Assembly: GCA_023957275.1 (NCBI GenBank)
Contig: JAMLHF010000001.1
Location: 62,001 to 126,000 of the forward strand
Length of the DNA: 64,000 bases
Source: Lentimicrobium sp.
Lineage (GTDB): Bacteria; Bacteroidota; Bacteroidia; Bacteroidales; Lentimicrobiaceae
Direction: 5' to 3'
The translations under genes were made by a program, and so were the position numbers. The notes under the pieces were generated by a model. It was not told where the DNA came from. It made no database searches and was given only the letters and a program-made list of their open reading frames with translations. Shown here piece after piece: positions 9,625-18,128 of this stretch. The first letter of the stretch is position 1; every line of letters starts with the position of its first letter.

Positions 9625-10440
9625 ATGAACCCTGGCTATATTTACACTACAATTCTGTTTATCAACCTTTTAGCCGGCGTTTCAACAAAGGCACAAAATG
9701 ATCAAACGCCCGACCCGTCCTCATGGGACACCATTTTTGCAAGACATCATGTCAGCGGCACCTTTGTTTTGTATTCCACTTCCAGAGACGAACATTACAC
9801 AAATAACAAAGAAAGGGCTGACACAAGATACCTGCCGGCATCCACCTTTAAAATACCCAACACCCTGTTCGGATTTCAGACCGGGGCCATCAAAAGTGCG
9901 GATGAAGTTTTCGAATGGAATGGCACTGACTATGGCTATAATGCATGGAACCGTGACCTTAGCATCAGGGAAGCGTTCAGGCTGTCGGCAGTATGGGTTT
10001 ATCAGGAAGTAGCCCGACGTGTTGGCAGGGAAGCGATGGATTCACTTTTGCAAATCTGCAGATATGGTAACATGAAGACCGGCCCTTTTATCGACCGGTT
10101 CTGGCTCGAAGGAGATGTGGCTATCTCGGCCAGCGAACAAATTGAATTTCTTAATAAACTATGGAACAGTCAGTTGCCATTTGAAAAAAAATATCAGCAA
10201 ACGGTGGTTGAGATCATGCTTGCTGAAACATCCGGAAACCTTAAACTGTATGCCAAAACAGGATGGGCGGCCCGCATACAAAAACAAATAGGGTGGTATG
10301 TAGGATTCGTGGAAACGCCCGGTGACATCTGGATTTTTGCACTGAATATAGACATTAAGAAACCAGAAGATACAGATGCAAGGATATCCATCAGCAGGCA
10401 GATTCTCAATAAAGAAGGAATTTTCCCCTATCACAGATAA
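9625..10440 (+). CDS. Class D (OXA-type) beta-lactamase
   Basis: 271 residues with a signal peptide (ILFINLLAGVSTKA), so it acts in the periplasm. All class D motifs are in place: S73-T-F-K76 within PASTFKIPNTL (acylated serine and the lysine that is carbamylated in this family), S121-A-V123, Y148-G-N150, W160 in FWLEG, and K211-T-G213. The length and order fit OXA enzymes, which hydrolyse penicillins and sometimes other beta-lactams through an acyl-enzyme. Neighbours are lutA (divergent) and aroA (convergent, 1 bp between stops). There is no IS, integron or recombination site nearby, so it looks like a resident chromosomal gene. Substrate range cannot be told from sequence alone. Confidence 0.93.
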   Translation: MNPGYIYTTILFINLLAGVSTKAQNDQTPDPSSWDTIFARHHVSGTFVLYSTSRDEHYTNNKERADTRYLPASTFKIPNTLFGFQTGAIKSADEVFEWNGTDYGYNAWNRDLSIREAFRLSAVWVYQEVARRVGREAMDSLLQICRYGNMKTGPFIDRFWLEGDVAISASEQIEFLNKLWNSQLPFEKKYQQTVVEIMLAETSGNLKLYAKTGWAARIQKQIGWYVGFVETPGDIWIFALNIDIKKPEDTDARISISRQILNKEGIFPYHR

Positions 10441-10441
10441 A

Positions 10442-11674
10442 TCAGCACGACTCCAGGACAAATCCTGCATCTTTCAGGTGGTCCCAGAATGCAGGATAGG
10501 ATTTTGAAACCACTTCCGGACAGTCGATGATCAGGGGACCGGCTTTTACACTCAACATGGCAAATGCCATAGCAATCCGGTGGTCGGCAAACGAAGAAAT
10601 CACCGCCGGCTCCTTTTTTTCCCTGCCGGGAAGTAACACCATCCGGTCGTGTGCTGGCGCATAGGCATGGTATCCCAGACGTGAAAGGCCATCGATCATG
10701 GCTTCAATGCGGTCGCTTTCTTTAATGCGCAGGGTTGAAAGCCCGTAAAATTCCGCTCCATACCCTTTCCCGGCACAGGCGGCTACCATTGCAGGAAACA
10801 GATCAGGAGTCCGGGTAAAGCCGATACTGATTTCCGAGGATCCTCCCGGCAGATGCCGAAGGATGAGTTCATTGCCTGTCCAGATTGAATTCACCCCCGT
10901 CTTCTCCGACAGAACTGCCACCGCCCGGTCGCCCTGGGCCGAATCCTGCCTGAGGCCCCTGAGTGTAACAGCACTGTCAGGCATCAGGGCGACAAGTGTA
11001 TACCAGAATGCCGCTGCAGACCAGTCGGCTTCGACTGTTGCAGTGCCAAGCCGGTATTTACCGGGATAAATCCGGATGCGTGGCAGCTCTGTTTCAACCC
11101 TTATACCGTTTTCCTCCATCAGCCTGGCGGTGAGATGAATATAAGGAAGAGAAACCGTTTCGCCCTGAAGCTTCAGTTCAAGACCATGTTTCATTACTGG
11201 AGCAATCAGCATCAGGGCTGATATAAACTGACTGCTGACGCTTGAATCTATAGTAACGCTTCCGCCATTCAGCCTGCCTCCGCTGATTTTTAATGGTGGG
11301 AAGCCATGGTTGCCTGTATAATCAATGCTGGCGCCAAGCTTAACGAGCGCATCCACCAGCGGCCCTGCCGGACGTTGCAGCATGCGTGATGAGCCGGTGA
11401 GCAGGCGGGTTCCGGGAGTTACCGCCATAACGGCAGCCATAAACCGGAAAACGGTACCGGCATCCCCCGCATTGAATTCATCGCTATCGGAAAGTGTAAT
11501 CAGCTGCCTGATCAGGGTGTGCATAATCCGAGTGTCATCGCAATCCGGAAATTCACCATCACTACCGCCACCTGCAAGAAAGCGGATAACCATTAAACGG
11601 TTGGCCATACTTTTCGACAGCGGGAGTTTCACCGATAGTGGCCGGATAACTTCCGGCGGAATGATCCGTAACAT
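10442..11674 (-). CDS. aroA: 3-phosphoshikimate 1-carboxyvinyltransferase (EPSP synthase)
   Basis: 410 residues. The enzyme joins phosphoenolpyruvate to shikimate 3-phosphate in the sixth step of the chorismate pathway, in the cytoplasm. Family motifs are present in order: LSKSMANRLMVI (phosphate-binding Lys-Ser), NAGDAGTVFRFM, LTGSSRMLQRP, SSVSSQFISALML, the catalytic-type segment EADWSAAAFW, RIKESDRIEAM and SFADHRIAMAF. It is slightly shorter than the enterobacterial enzyme, as is usual in Bacteroidota. It follows aroB with a 14-bp gap on the same strand, forming an aroB-aroA operon, and its stop faces that of the beta-lactamase. Confidence 0.95.
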   Translation of the reverse strand: MLRIIPPEVIRPLSVKLPLSKSMANRLMVIRFLAGGGSDGEFPDCDDTRIMHTLIRQLITLSDSDEFNAGDAGTVFRFMAAVMAVTPGTRLLTGSSRMLQRPAGPLVDALVKLGASIDYTGNHGFPPLKISGGRLNGGSVTIDSSVSSQFISALMLIAPVMKHGLELKLQGETVSLPYIHLTARLMEENGIRVETELPRIRIYPGKYRLGTATVEADWSAAAFWYTLVALMPDSAVTLRGLRQDSAQGDRAVAVLSEKTGVNSIWTGNELILRHLPGGSSEISIGFTRTPDLFPAMVAACAGKGYGAEFYGLSTLRIKESDRIEAMIDGLSRLGYHAYAPAHDRMVLLPGREKKEPAVISSFADHRIAMAFAMLSVKAGPLIIDCPEVVSKSYPAFWDHLKDAGFVLESC

Positions 11675-11688
11675 CCGGGTAAATGAAA

Positions 11689-12789
11689 TTATTCAGCCAG
11701 CCGCCCAAAATCGGTAAAACGGAAAAGACTTTCCCTGATAATTGCCGGCTCGCATTGCTGACCTTCCACCGCATGCCCTATGTTACGAAGCAGGGTAAGC
11801 ATGGTCCGCCCTTTCTGGTTTTTCTTGTCGTAATTTGTAATCTCAACCAGTTCATCGATGGCAGTGGTCGGTATTTTATAATGATTGAAATTCAGCAGGA
11901 TATGCCGTACCAGGTCATCGCGGTCAGAATGACTTAATCCGGCAATACGATATGAAATATATGCTTCGCAGATCATCCCCATGGCAATTGCTTCACCATG
12001 GGTAAGCGGGGATTTATCGTTGCGCAATGACCAGGTTTCAAAGGCATGCCCGAGGGTGTGTCCGAAGTTAAGCAACCGGCGCGAGCCCTGTTCAAGGGGG
12101 TCAGCGTTTACAATTTCAGCTTTGATCCTGATTGCTTCAAGAATGTGATCATCCCAACTTGAAACCACGGCCATGGGAATTCTGATCAGCCTTTTCCAGA
12201 AATCCGCATCAGCGATCAGGGCATGTTTAATCATCTCGGCATAACCGGATAATAACTGACGGTGCGGCAGCGTGCCCAGAAAGCCCGACCAGACATAAAC
12301 GGCTGCAGGAGGCGCAAACAACCCGATCTGGTTTTTCAGTGAATAAAGATCCACCCCGGTTTTCCCTCCCAGCGAAGCATCAATCATTGACATCAGGGTG
12401 GTGGGAATATTTATATATTCCATTCCCCTGTGAAAAACAGATGCAGCAAAACCACCTAGATCACTCACCATGCCGCCGCCAAGATTGATCAGCAACGACT
12501 TCCTGTTGGCGCCTGCAACGGCCATCTGATTCCATACCTGCTCGCAGGTCTGAAGGGTCTTCTGATCCTCTCCTGCCGGAATCACTATCTTATAAGCCCT
12601 TTCAATCTGAGGAACCATGCCGGCAAGCAACGGATAGCAAAGTTTGTCCGTATTATCATCGGCCAGTACAAATATTGATTCCTTGTTTACGAAAAGCGTT
12701 GTAAGGTTGTAACGCAATTCTTCAAGGGCCGATTGTCCGACATATACCGGACTGCCTGCAATCTTAAATGTCTGCATCTTCTTTGCCAT
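11689..12789 (-). CDS. aroB: 3-dehydroquinate synthase
   Basis: 366 residues from the ATG at 12789 (MAKKMQTFKIAG). A TTG six codons further out is possible but less likely. The enzyme uses NAD+ and a divalent metal to convert DAHP to 3-dehydroquinate, the second step of the shikimate pathway. Visible motifs include the nucleotide site (LINLGGGMVSDLGGFAA), the substrate lysine segment GGKTGVD, and the metal ligands in SGYAEMIKHA, HTLGHAFETW and THGEAIAMGM. A minus-strand TATGTTTG box (12794-12801) ends only 5 bp before the ATG, so the transcript may be almost leaderless. First gene of an aroB-aroA pair. Confidence 0.95.
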   Translation of the reverse strand: MAKKMQTFKIAGSPVYVGQSALEELRYNLTTLFVNKESIFVLADDNTDKLCYPLLAGMVPQIERAYKIVIPAGEDQKTLQTCEQVWNQMAVAGANRKSLLINLGGGMVSDLGGFAASVFHRGMEYINIPTTLMSMIDASLGGKTGVDLYSLKNQIGLFAPPAAVYVWSGFLGTLPHRQLLSGYAEMIKHALIADADFWKRLIRIPMAVVSSWDDHILEAIRIKAEIVNADPLEQGSRRLLNFGHTLGHAFETWSLRNDKSPLTHGEAIAMGMICEAYISYRIAGLSHSDRDDLVRHILLNFNHYKIPTTAIDELVEITNYDKKNQKGRTMLTLLRNIGHAVEGQQCEPAIIRESLFRFTDFGRLAE

Positions 12790-12809
12790 AATGCAAACAT
12801 ACAGCAACT

Positions 12810-13110
12810 TTGCTGAAATTACCAGAAAAATTCACTATCAGGCATGAAAAATTATGGATGACTGATATATTCCCGGGGATAAAATTTTTTCGGGATATTT
12901 CATGTGTGTTATCCCTGCAGGCCAACTGTGTATCAGGCATGATTGAACGGCGACGAATGACTTTATATGTATCTCATTATCATTTGGTTAACCTATTATC
13001 GGGAGCAATTCGCTGAAATCAATACAGGTTTCGATTCATCAAAAACCGTCCGGCCATTTAAATTTTTATTTTTTTCAATGTTTCCGGCACTTTTTATCAG
13101 GCCAATTAAG
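12810..13110. other. Intergenic spacer between aroB and proline dehydrogenase genes
   Basis: This 300-bp spacer between divergent genes holds only short low-quality frames. It turns AT-rich towards 13110, ahead of the probable promoter of the next gene. No RNA gene or repeat was recognised. Confidence 0.5.
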
Positions 13111-13118
13111 TATTTTTG
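13111..13118 (+). promoter_or_regulatory. Candidate -7 box (TATTTTTG) for proline dehydrogenase
   Basis: Matches TAnnTTTG, 30 bases upstream of the ATG at 13149. It also argues against the upstream TTG start at 13116, which would overlap the promoter. No clean -33 TTTG was found. Confidence 0.45.
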
Positions 13119-13148
13119 AAAATCAATTCTTCGGGGCGTCTATCTGAT

Positions 13149-14321
13149 ATGGAACTGAACTTCAACAACACTGAAACAGCTTTTAGAAGCAAGACTTCCG
13201 CTGACCTTAAGCGGGCGCTGTGGCTGTTCAGGTCGCTGGCCAGCCCTCTGCTGGTTAAATCCGCCACATGGTTGACTAACGCGGCACTCAGACTGAAGCT
13301 GCCTTTTAACTGGTTGATCAAACCGACCATATACCGTCATTTTGTGGGAGGGGAAACCATAGAAGAATGTGCCGGAACGGTTGCCCGTCACAAAGAATTT
13401 GGGGTAAGCTCAATTCTTGACTATTCTGTTGAAGGCAACCACGATGACAAAAGCATACAGGAAACCCTGCTCGAAACCCTTAAATCAATCAGAAACGCGG
13501 CCGGAGAAGAAGCCATACCGTTCGCTGTTTTTAAACCAACCGCTTTCGCTGTCCCTGATTTGTTCGAGCATTCAGAACCCGGCCGCCCCCTTGAGGGACA
13601 AATGGAAAATGAGTATTACCGCTTCCGTTCAAGAATTAACGTGCTGTGCAACGAAGCCTTTAAACTTGACGTTCCGCTGATGATAGATGCGGAAGACAGC
13701 TGGTACCAGCATCTGGTTGACGATACAACTGAAGAAATGATGCGTCGTTATAACCGGGAGAAGGCGATTGTTTTCAACACCCTGCAGATGTACCGTCACG
13801 ACAGGATACAGTTTTTAAAGGACAGTATCGCAAACGCCAGGGAAGGCAACTATTTTCTCGGGGTAAAACTGGTCAGGGGAGCTTATATGGAGAAGGAACG
13901 CGAAAGGGCAAAGGCAAAAGGGTACCCCTCTCCCATACACCCTGACAAAGCCGCTACCGATGCCGCATTCGACGAAGCCATCAGAATTTCACTCGACAAC
14001 AGCGATATCGTCAGCGTATTTTGCGGGTCACACAACGAAACCAGCAACCTGCTTATGGCACAGGAAATCCACAAAAGGGAACTCCCGTTGAACGACAAGC
14101 GTTTCTGGTTTGCTCAACTTTACGGGATGAGCGACCACATCAGTTTCAACCTGGCCAACAGGGGTTTTAACGTGGCAAAATATGTACCTTACGGCCCGGT
14201 GAAAAATGTCATGCCTTACCTTTTCCGCAGGGCCGAAGAAAATACCAGTATTGCCGGACAAACCAGCCGCGAGCTGAAGCTGCTGAAAACCGAAATCAGG
14301 CGAAGGAGGTCAACCCGGTAA
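13149..14321 (+). CDS. Proline dehydrogenase
   Basis: 390 residues from the ATG at 13149 (MELNFNNTETAF); a TTG start 33 bp upstream overlaps a promoter box and is rejected. It is a stand-alone FAD-dependent PRODH domain, a TIM barrel that oxidises proline to pyrroline-5-carboxylate and passes electrons to the quinone pool at the membrane face. Diagnostic segments are LMIDAEDSWYQ, NTLQMYRHDR, KLVRGAYMEKER, PSPIHPDKAATD, FCGSHNETS, QLYGMSDH and the C-terminal YLFRRAEENTS. There is no fused P5C dehydrogenase as in long PutA proteins, and no P5C dehydrogenase gene lies in this window. Confidence 0.93.
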   Translation: MELNFNNTETAFRSKTSADLKRALWLFRSLASPLLVKSATWLTNAALRLKLPFNWLIKPTIYRHFVGGETIEECAGTVARHKEFGVSSILDYSVEGNHDDKSIQETLLETLKSIRNAAGEEAIPFAVFKPTAFAVPDLFEHSEPGRPLEGQMENEYYRFRSRINVLCNEAFKLDVPLMIDAEDSWYQHLVDDTTEEMMRRYNREKAIVFNTLQMYRHDRIQFLKDSIANAREGNYFLGVKLVRGAYMEKERERAKAKGYPSPIHPDKAATDAAFDEAIRISLDNSDIVSVFCGSHNETSNLLMAQEIHKRELPLNDKRFWFAQLYGMSDHISFNLANRGFNVAKYVPYGPVKNVMPYLFRRAEENTSIAGQTSRELKLLKTEIRRRRSTR

Positions 14322-14459
14322 TCCATTACCGGATTCACCGGTTCATCCTCTCTTTTTGCTGACCCGCACTCCATTTTTCCGCTTTCACCGATTCCCCTGA
14401 TGCCGCACCCGCGCATCTCCGTAATTTAGCGGCTGTAACCAAATCAAACACCGGCAGCC

Positions 14460-14534
14460 ATGAAAAAACTACACAACTGGACGTCTATCATAATCATTAT
14501 CGCCATAGCATTTATTACCGCTTTTCTGATATAA
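14460..14534 (+). CDS. Putative 24-residue single-span membrane microprotein
   Basis: The frame ATG to TAA encodes 24 residues: MKKLHNWTS followed by a stretch of Ile, Ala and Phe ending in LI. It has a basic N-terminus and then one transmembrane-length segment of about 16 residues, the classic layout of small bacterial membrane peptides. A TAATTTAG sequence (14422-14429), one base off the TAnnTTTG consensus, lies about 30 bp upstream. No homologue is recognised. The composition is far from random for a spacer, but conservation would have to confirm it. Confidence 0.4.
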   Translation: MKKLHNWTSIIIIIAIAFITAFLI

Positions 14535-14698
14535 TACAGCAAGCTGAAACCCGGCCTGCCATCCCTCCGGATGTGCAAACTTCCTCAAATACTAAAAAAT
14601 TGTTAAACCGCTCCAGCCGCTGCAACAAGCCAGGCAATTCCTGCGTTATATGATCTGAAACTACTGAGAAATCAAGTCACACCTAAAACCGCTGTACC

Positions 14699-14890
14699 AT
14701 GCTGGAATATTCAAAAACCATCCTCCAAAAGGTCAGTTTTAACAGGGATCTTTTTAAGAAAGAGCTGAACAAGGCAATCAGGTTCCTGAAACGGGATGAG
14801 ATTGTTTTGCTGCAGATATGGTGTATGGTCAGTTTTAACGACAAATATGCCGATATTATCCGGGAGGTATTCCGGAATATTACACGTTAG
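14699..14890 (+). CDS. Small conserved-looking cytoplasmic protein (63 aa)
   Basis: 63 residues, MLEYSKTILQKVSF to FRNITR, rich in Lys, Arg, Leu and Ile and predicted helical, with no signal peptide. It is followed within 20 bp by a strong intrinsic terminator, which supports a real short transcription unit. It resembles unnamed short proteins I associate with Bacteroidales genomes, but I cannot name a family. No enzymatic motif is visible. Confidence 0.6.
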   Translation: MLEYSKTILQKVSFNRDLFKKELNKAIRFLKRDEIVLLQIWCMVSFNDKYADIIREVFRNITR

Positions 14891-14909
14891 TATTTAACGA
14901 TAAATTCAT

Positions 14910-14936
14910 AAAACCGGCAGCTCAGCCGGTTTTTTT
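14910..14936 (+). terminator. Rho-independent terminator after the 63-aa gene
   Basis: A perfect 9-bp stem (AAAACCGGC and GCCGGTTTT) with loop AGCTCA, running into a T tract. It ends the transcript of the 63-residue gene. Confidence 0.85.
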
Positions 14937-15121
14937 ATTGAAGATTTGTCCGGTGGCGGTCATTTATATCCGTATACAACGCTTAGCCAATCATCTGCTA
15001 CAGCTTTAATTGCAGTATCATTAATGTCTTACGCTGATTCAGGCGAAAACAAACTGTTTCAAAAAATAAGGCCGGGTGCGGAAAGTAAAGAGGAATCTCA
15101 CTTTTTATTAAACATACATCC

Positions 15122-15129
15122 TATATTTG
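15122..15129 (+). promoter_or_regulatory. Candidate -7 box (TATATTTG) for the LUD-domain gene
   Basis: Perfect TAnnTTTG match 22 bases before the ATG at 15152, in an AT-rich stretch. The -33 element is not clear. Confidence 0.5.
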
Positions 15130-15151
15130 CCACTTATTAAACCATATACAA

Positions 15152-15793
15152 ATGAATGAATATCAGGAATGGCACCATACAACCATTGCGGATAAAGTGA
15201 TCGGAAACCTGAAAAGAAACCAGTTTGAAGCTATTTACTTTAAAACGGCAGTTGAAGCATCAGAATATATCTGCAACCGGATAAAGCCAGGGATGAAAGT
15301 AGCCTTTGGCGGATCAATGACAATAAGAGCGCTTGGCATACGCGAAAAAGCGATTGCAATGGGTGCAACACTGATTGACCATGGCAAACCGGGCCTCACA
15401 GAAGCAGAAAGACTGGAAGAAATGCGCCGGGAACTCACGGCAGATATCTTTCTGAGCAGCACCAATGCACTTACCCTGCGCGGGGAACTGATAAATGTCG
15501 ACGGCTATGGAAACCGCGTGGCAGCCATGATCTTCGGACCCGGGCAGGTAATGGTGGTGGCCGGTATCAATAAGCTTGTCAGAGACGAGCAGGCCGCATT
15601 TGAACGGCTGAAGAGTACCGCCGGCCCCATGAATATGAAAAGGCTTGGAAGAAACACCCCCTGCACTTCTGATGGCATATGCCACAACTGTCTCTCAGAG
15701 GAACGGGGCTGCAGGGCATATACCATCATCCGGAAACGGCCGGCGCATACCCCGACCACGGTTATCATCGTCGGAGAAAACCTGGGTATGTAA
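15152..15793 (+). CDS. LUD-domain protein (LutC/YkgG-like)
   Basis: 213 residues, one LUD (DUF162) domain. Typical segments are GMKVAFGGSMTIRALGI, STNALTLRGELINVDGYGNR and FGPGQVMVVAGINKLV. A C-terminal cysteine group (NTPCTSDGICHNC, then RGCRAYTII) marks the subtype with a small Fe-S-like cluster, often annotated as lactate utilisation protein. It may work with the LutA-like protein at 8777-9502 in lactate oxidation, but the genes are not adjacent and LutB is absent from the window. That role is therefore inferred from family only. Confidence 0.85.
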   Translation: MNEYQEWHHTTIADKVIGNLKRNQFEAIYFKTAVEASEYICNRIKPGMKVAFGGSMTIRALGIREKAIAMGATLIDHGKPGLTEAERLEEMRRELTADIFLSSTNALTLRGELINVDGYGNRVAAMIFGPGQVMVVAGINKLVRDEQAAFERLKSTAGPMNMKRLGRNTPCTSDGICHNCLSEERGCRAYTIIRKRPAHTPTTVIIVGENLGM

Positions 15794-15853
15794 TTTTTTT
15801 AACCCATTCACTAAAGAAGATCATCATTAATAGGATAACTATAAAAAAGAGAG

Positions 15854-16297
15854 ATGGAAACCAAACAAACCGGATGGACAATCATCATAGTTTTTGCTAT
15901 TACCCTGACCGCATTTATCCTCCCTTCCGTATGGTTGATTCCGCAGGGCACAGGCAGAGTTTTCATGTTAGCATTCTCACCCGTTCTGATATTTGTAATG
16001 CTCTTATTTTATCAGCTCACTGTTAAGGTGGATCGTGAGACCATAAAAATCCGATTTGGCATTGGCCTGATACGGAAAAGCTGGAAACTATCAGCCATTG
16101 AAAGCGCTGAACCGGTCAGGAACAGTTTTTTTCATGGCTGGGGCATTCATTATACCCTGAATACCGTGGTATACAATGTCAGTGGATTCAGTGCGGTGGA
16201 ACTGAGGTTCAGGAACAGTAAGCGAAAAGTAAGGATAGGGACGTCGGAGCCGGAAAGGCTTGCCAGCCATATTAACCGGATGCTGGAAAAAAAATGA
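15854..16297 (+). CDS. Small membrane protein with PH-like domain
   Basis: 147 residues. Two transmembrane segments lie near the N-terminus (TIIIVFAITLTAFILP and VFMLAFSPVLIFVMLLFY). They are followed by a compact beta-rich part (LTVKVDRETIKIRFGIG, RKSWKLSAIESAEPV, ELRFRNSKRKVRIGT) and a final helix (LASHINRMLEKK). This layout matches bacterial membrane-anchored PH-like (bPH) proteins of unknown role. It stands 60 bp after the LUD gene, possibly in one transcript, and ahead of the purB promoter. Confidence 0.65.
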   Translation: METKQTGWTIIIVFAITLTAFILPSVWLIPQGTGRVFMLAFSPVLIFVMLLFYQLTVKVDRETIKIRFGIGLIRKSWKLSAIESAEPVRNSFFHGWGIHYTLNTVVYNVSGFSAVELRFRNSKRKVRIGTSEPERLASHINRMLEKK

Positions 16298-16343
16298 CCG
16301 GATTTGAGATTCTTTCCAAAAAACAATGAAAAAGCAAAAAAAG

Positions 16344-16375
16344 TTGCTAACTTTAAAATTGCTTGCTTACATTTG
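16344..16375 (+). promoter_or_regulatory. Bacteroidota-type promoter for purB
   Basis: A TTG -33 element (16344-16346) and a perfect TACATTTG -7 box (16368-16375) are separated by 21 bp and lie 22 bases before the purB ATG. Confidence 0.65.
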
Positions 16376-16397
16376 AACCGGATAATATGTTATTGCC

Positions 16398-17750
16398 ATG
16401 GAATTAACACCTTTAAATGCCATATCGCCCGTTGACGGGCGTTACAGGAAACAGGTTGAAGTGCTTGCCTACTTTTTTTCAGAGGCAGCGCTGATAAACT
16501 ACCGCGTATTTGTTGAGGTTGAATACTTTATCGCCCTCTGCGAACTGCCCCTTCCCCAACTGGACGGCGTTACCAAAAACGATTTTGAAAAACTCAGGGC
16601 GCTCTGCCGCGATTTCACTTTTCAGGATGCCGCAGAAGTCAAGGAAATCGAAAGGATTACCAACCACGATGTGAAAGCAGTGGAGTATTACCTGAAAAAG
16701 AAATTTGATAAATTGGGACTGGGCAAATACAAGGAATTCCTGCATTTCGGCCTTACCTCCCAGGACATTAACAATACCGCCGGCCCTTACGCGCTTAAAC
16801 TGGCCATTGACGAGGTAATTCTGCCTGCTTATGAAGACCTTGCCACAAAGCTGGCCCAAAAAGCGAAGCTCTGGAAGAATATACCCATGCTTGCCCGCAC
16901 CCACGGACAGCCCGCCACTCCCACCACGGTCGGAAAAGAACTGTATGTATTTACTGACAGGCTGAAACAACAGATCAAACTTCTGAAAGCCGTGCCTTTC
17001 AGTGTGAAATTCGGAGGCGCTACCGGCGGGCTGAATGCCCATTATGCAGCCTACCCCGAAACCGACTGGGTATCGTTTGCCGAACACTTTACCCGCCAGC
17101 ACCTGGGCATGGAGCGCCAGAAAGTAACCACCCAGATCGAGCATTACGACAATATGGCCGCCCTGTTCGATTCCATGAAACGCATCAACGTCATACTGAC
17201 CGACCTCTGCAGGGACATCTGGGCCTACGTATCCATGGACTATTTCAGGCAGAAGATCAAAGCCGGGGAAGTCGGCTCATCAGCCATGCCGCACAAGGTC
17301 AACCCCATCGACTTCGAAAATGCAGAAGGAAATCTTGGTGTCGCCAACGCGCTTCTTGAGCACCTCTCATCGAAACTGCCGGTTTCAAGGTTGCAGCGCG
17401 ACCTCACCGATTCCACCGTAACCCGCAACATCGGCGTTCCGGTTGCCCATACCATTATTGCGGTAAAATCTATTGCCAAAGGCCTGGGTAAGCTGCTGCT
17501 CAACGAAGACAGAATAACCGCTGATCTCGAATGCAATTGGGCTGTAGTTTCCGAAGCCATACAGACCATTCTCCGGCGCGAAGGCTACCCAAAACCTTAC
17601 GAAGCCCTGAAAGAACTCACCCGAACCAATACCCGTGTGACCCACGAACTGATCATTGAATTTATCGACGGACTCCATGTGAGCGATAAAGTTAAAAAAG
17701 AGCTGAAAGCCATCAGTCCGCAGACTTACCTCGGAAAATTCACAATTTAG
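16398..17750 (+). CDS. purB: Adenylosuccinate lyase
   Basis: 450 residues, member of the fumarase/aspartase superfamily. It cleaves SAICAR and adenylosuccinate, releasing fumarate, in purine synthesis in the cytoplasm. The superfamily signature is SSAMPHKVNPIDFENAEGN near residue 292, holding the flexible catalytic loop serine. Other landmarks are SPVDGRYRKQ at the N-terminus, HFGLTSQDINNTA, ARTHGQPATPTT with the catalytic His, and KFGGATGGLNAH. Full length, with its own promoter upstream; monocistronic by appearance. Confidence 0.96.
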   Translation: MELTPLNAISPVDGRYRKQVEVLAYFFSEAALINYRVFVEVEYFIALCELPLPQLDGVTKNDFEKLRALCRDFTFQDAAEVKEIERITNHDVKAVEYYLKKKFDKLGLGKYKEFLHFGLTSQDINNTAGPYALKLAIDEVILPAYEDLATKLAQKAKLWKNIPMLARTHGQPATPTTVGKELYVFTDRLKQQIKLLKAVPFSVKFGGATGGLNAHYAAYPETDWVSFAEHFTRQHLGMERQKVTTQIEHYDNMAALFDSMKRINVILTDLCRDIWAYVSMDYFRQKIKAGEVGSSAMPHKVNPIDFENAEGNLGVANALLEHLSSKLPVSRLQRDLTDSTVTRNIGVPVAHTIIAVKSIAKGLGKLLLNEDRITADLECNWAVVSEAIQTILRREGYPKPYEALKELTRTNTRVTHELIIEFIDGLHVSDKVKKELKAISPQTYLGKFTI

Positions 17751-17871
17751 CGTTTGCCCCGGTTTTCGCCGGAGAAGTTAGTAATAACAGCCAGTAAATG
17801 CCACCGGGACGTAAAAACTGCCCGGTTGAATGAAACAGGTTATCTTATCAAACTTATTGCAGACTTCTTTC

Positions 17872-18120
17872 CTAATCGGCGGGCGAAATAATCCCTGCGC
17901 TGTTGACGCTGTTGTTGTATGCGATAATGTAGTCCGGGAATTCGACATATCCGTTCCCGTCAATATCTTCCAGCGCGATGCCTGAGTCGCTTTCTACATT
18001 CTTGTTATAAATAGAGATTACATCAACAAATTCGATATAGCCATCCTGTGTGACATCACCGGAGAAGAACCCCCATTTTGAGCCATCGCCGTTAAGGTCT
18101 TTCTGATTTGCGCCTCCAAG
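17872..18120 (-). pseudogene. Relic of a secreted protein: dockerin-like C-terminal domain
   Basis: The minus strand encodes two EF-hand-like Asp repeats in an open frame ending at TAG (17872-17874): GDVTQDGYIEFVDVISIYN, then EDIDGNGYVEFPDYIIAYNN. This is the dockerin-like C-terminal module found at the end of many Bacteroidota secreted proteins. The frame has no start or signal peptide, and at about 18125 it changes frame into a decayed sorting-domain piece. It therefore looks like the remains of one or two lost genes, not a working gene. Confidence 0.7.
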
Positions 18121-18128
18121 GTTTTGAT

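Noticed and set aside
9503..10441. Mobile element carrying the beta-lactamase
   Set aside because: No inverted repeats, transposase, integrase or attachment site was seen; both neighbours are intact chromosomal genes.
12810..13016. 68-codon plus-strand frame between aroB and proline dehydrogenase
   Set aside because: TTG start overlapping the aroB promoter region and no protein-like pattern.
14946..15140. 64-codon plus-strand frame before the LUD gene
   Set aside because: It overlaps the promoter box at 15122-15129 and has no motif.
16479..17144. 221-codon minus-strand frame inside purB
   Set aside because: It lies wholly opposite the intact purB gene and shows no family motif.
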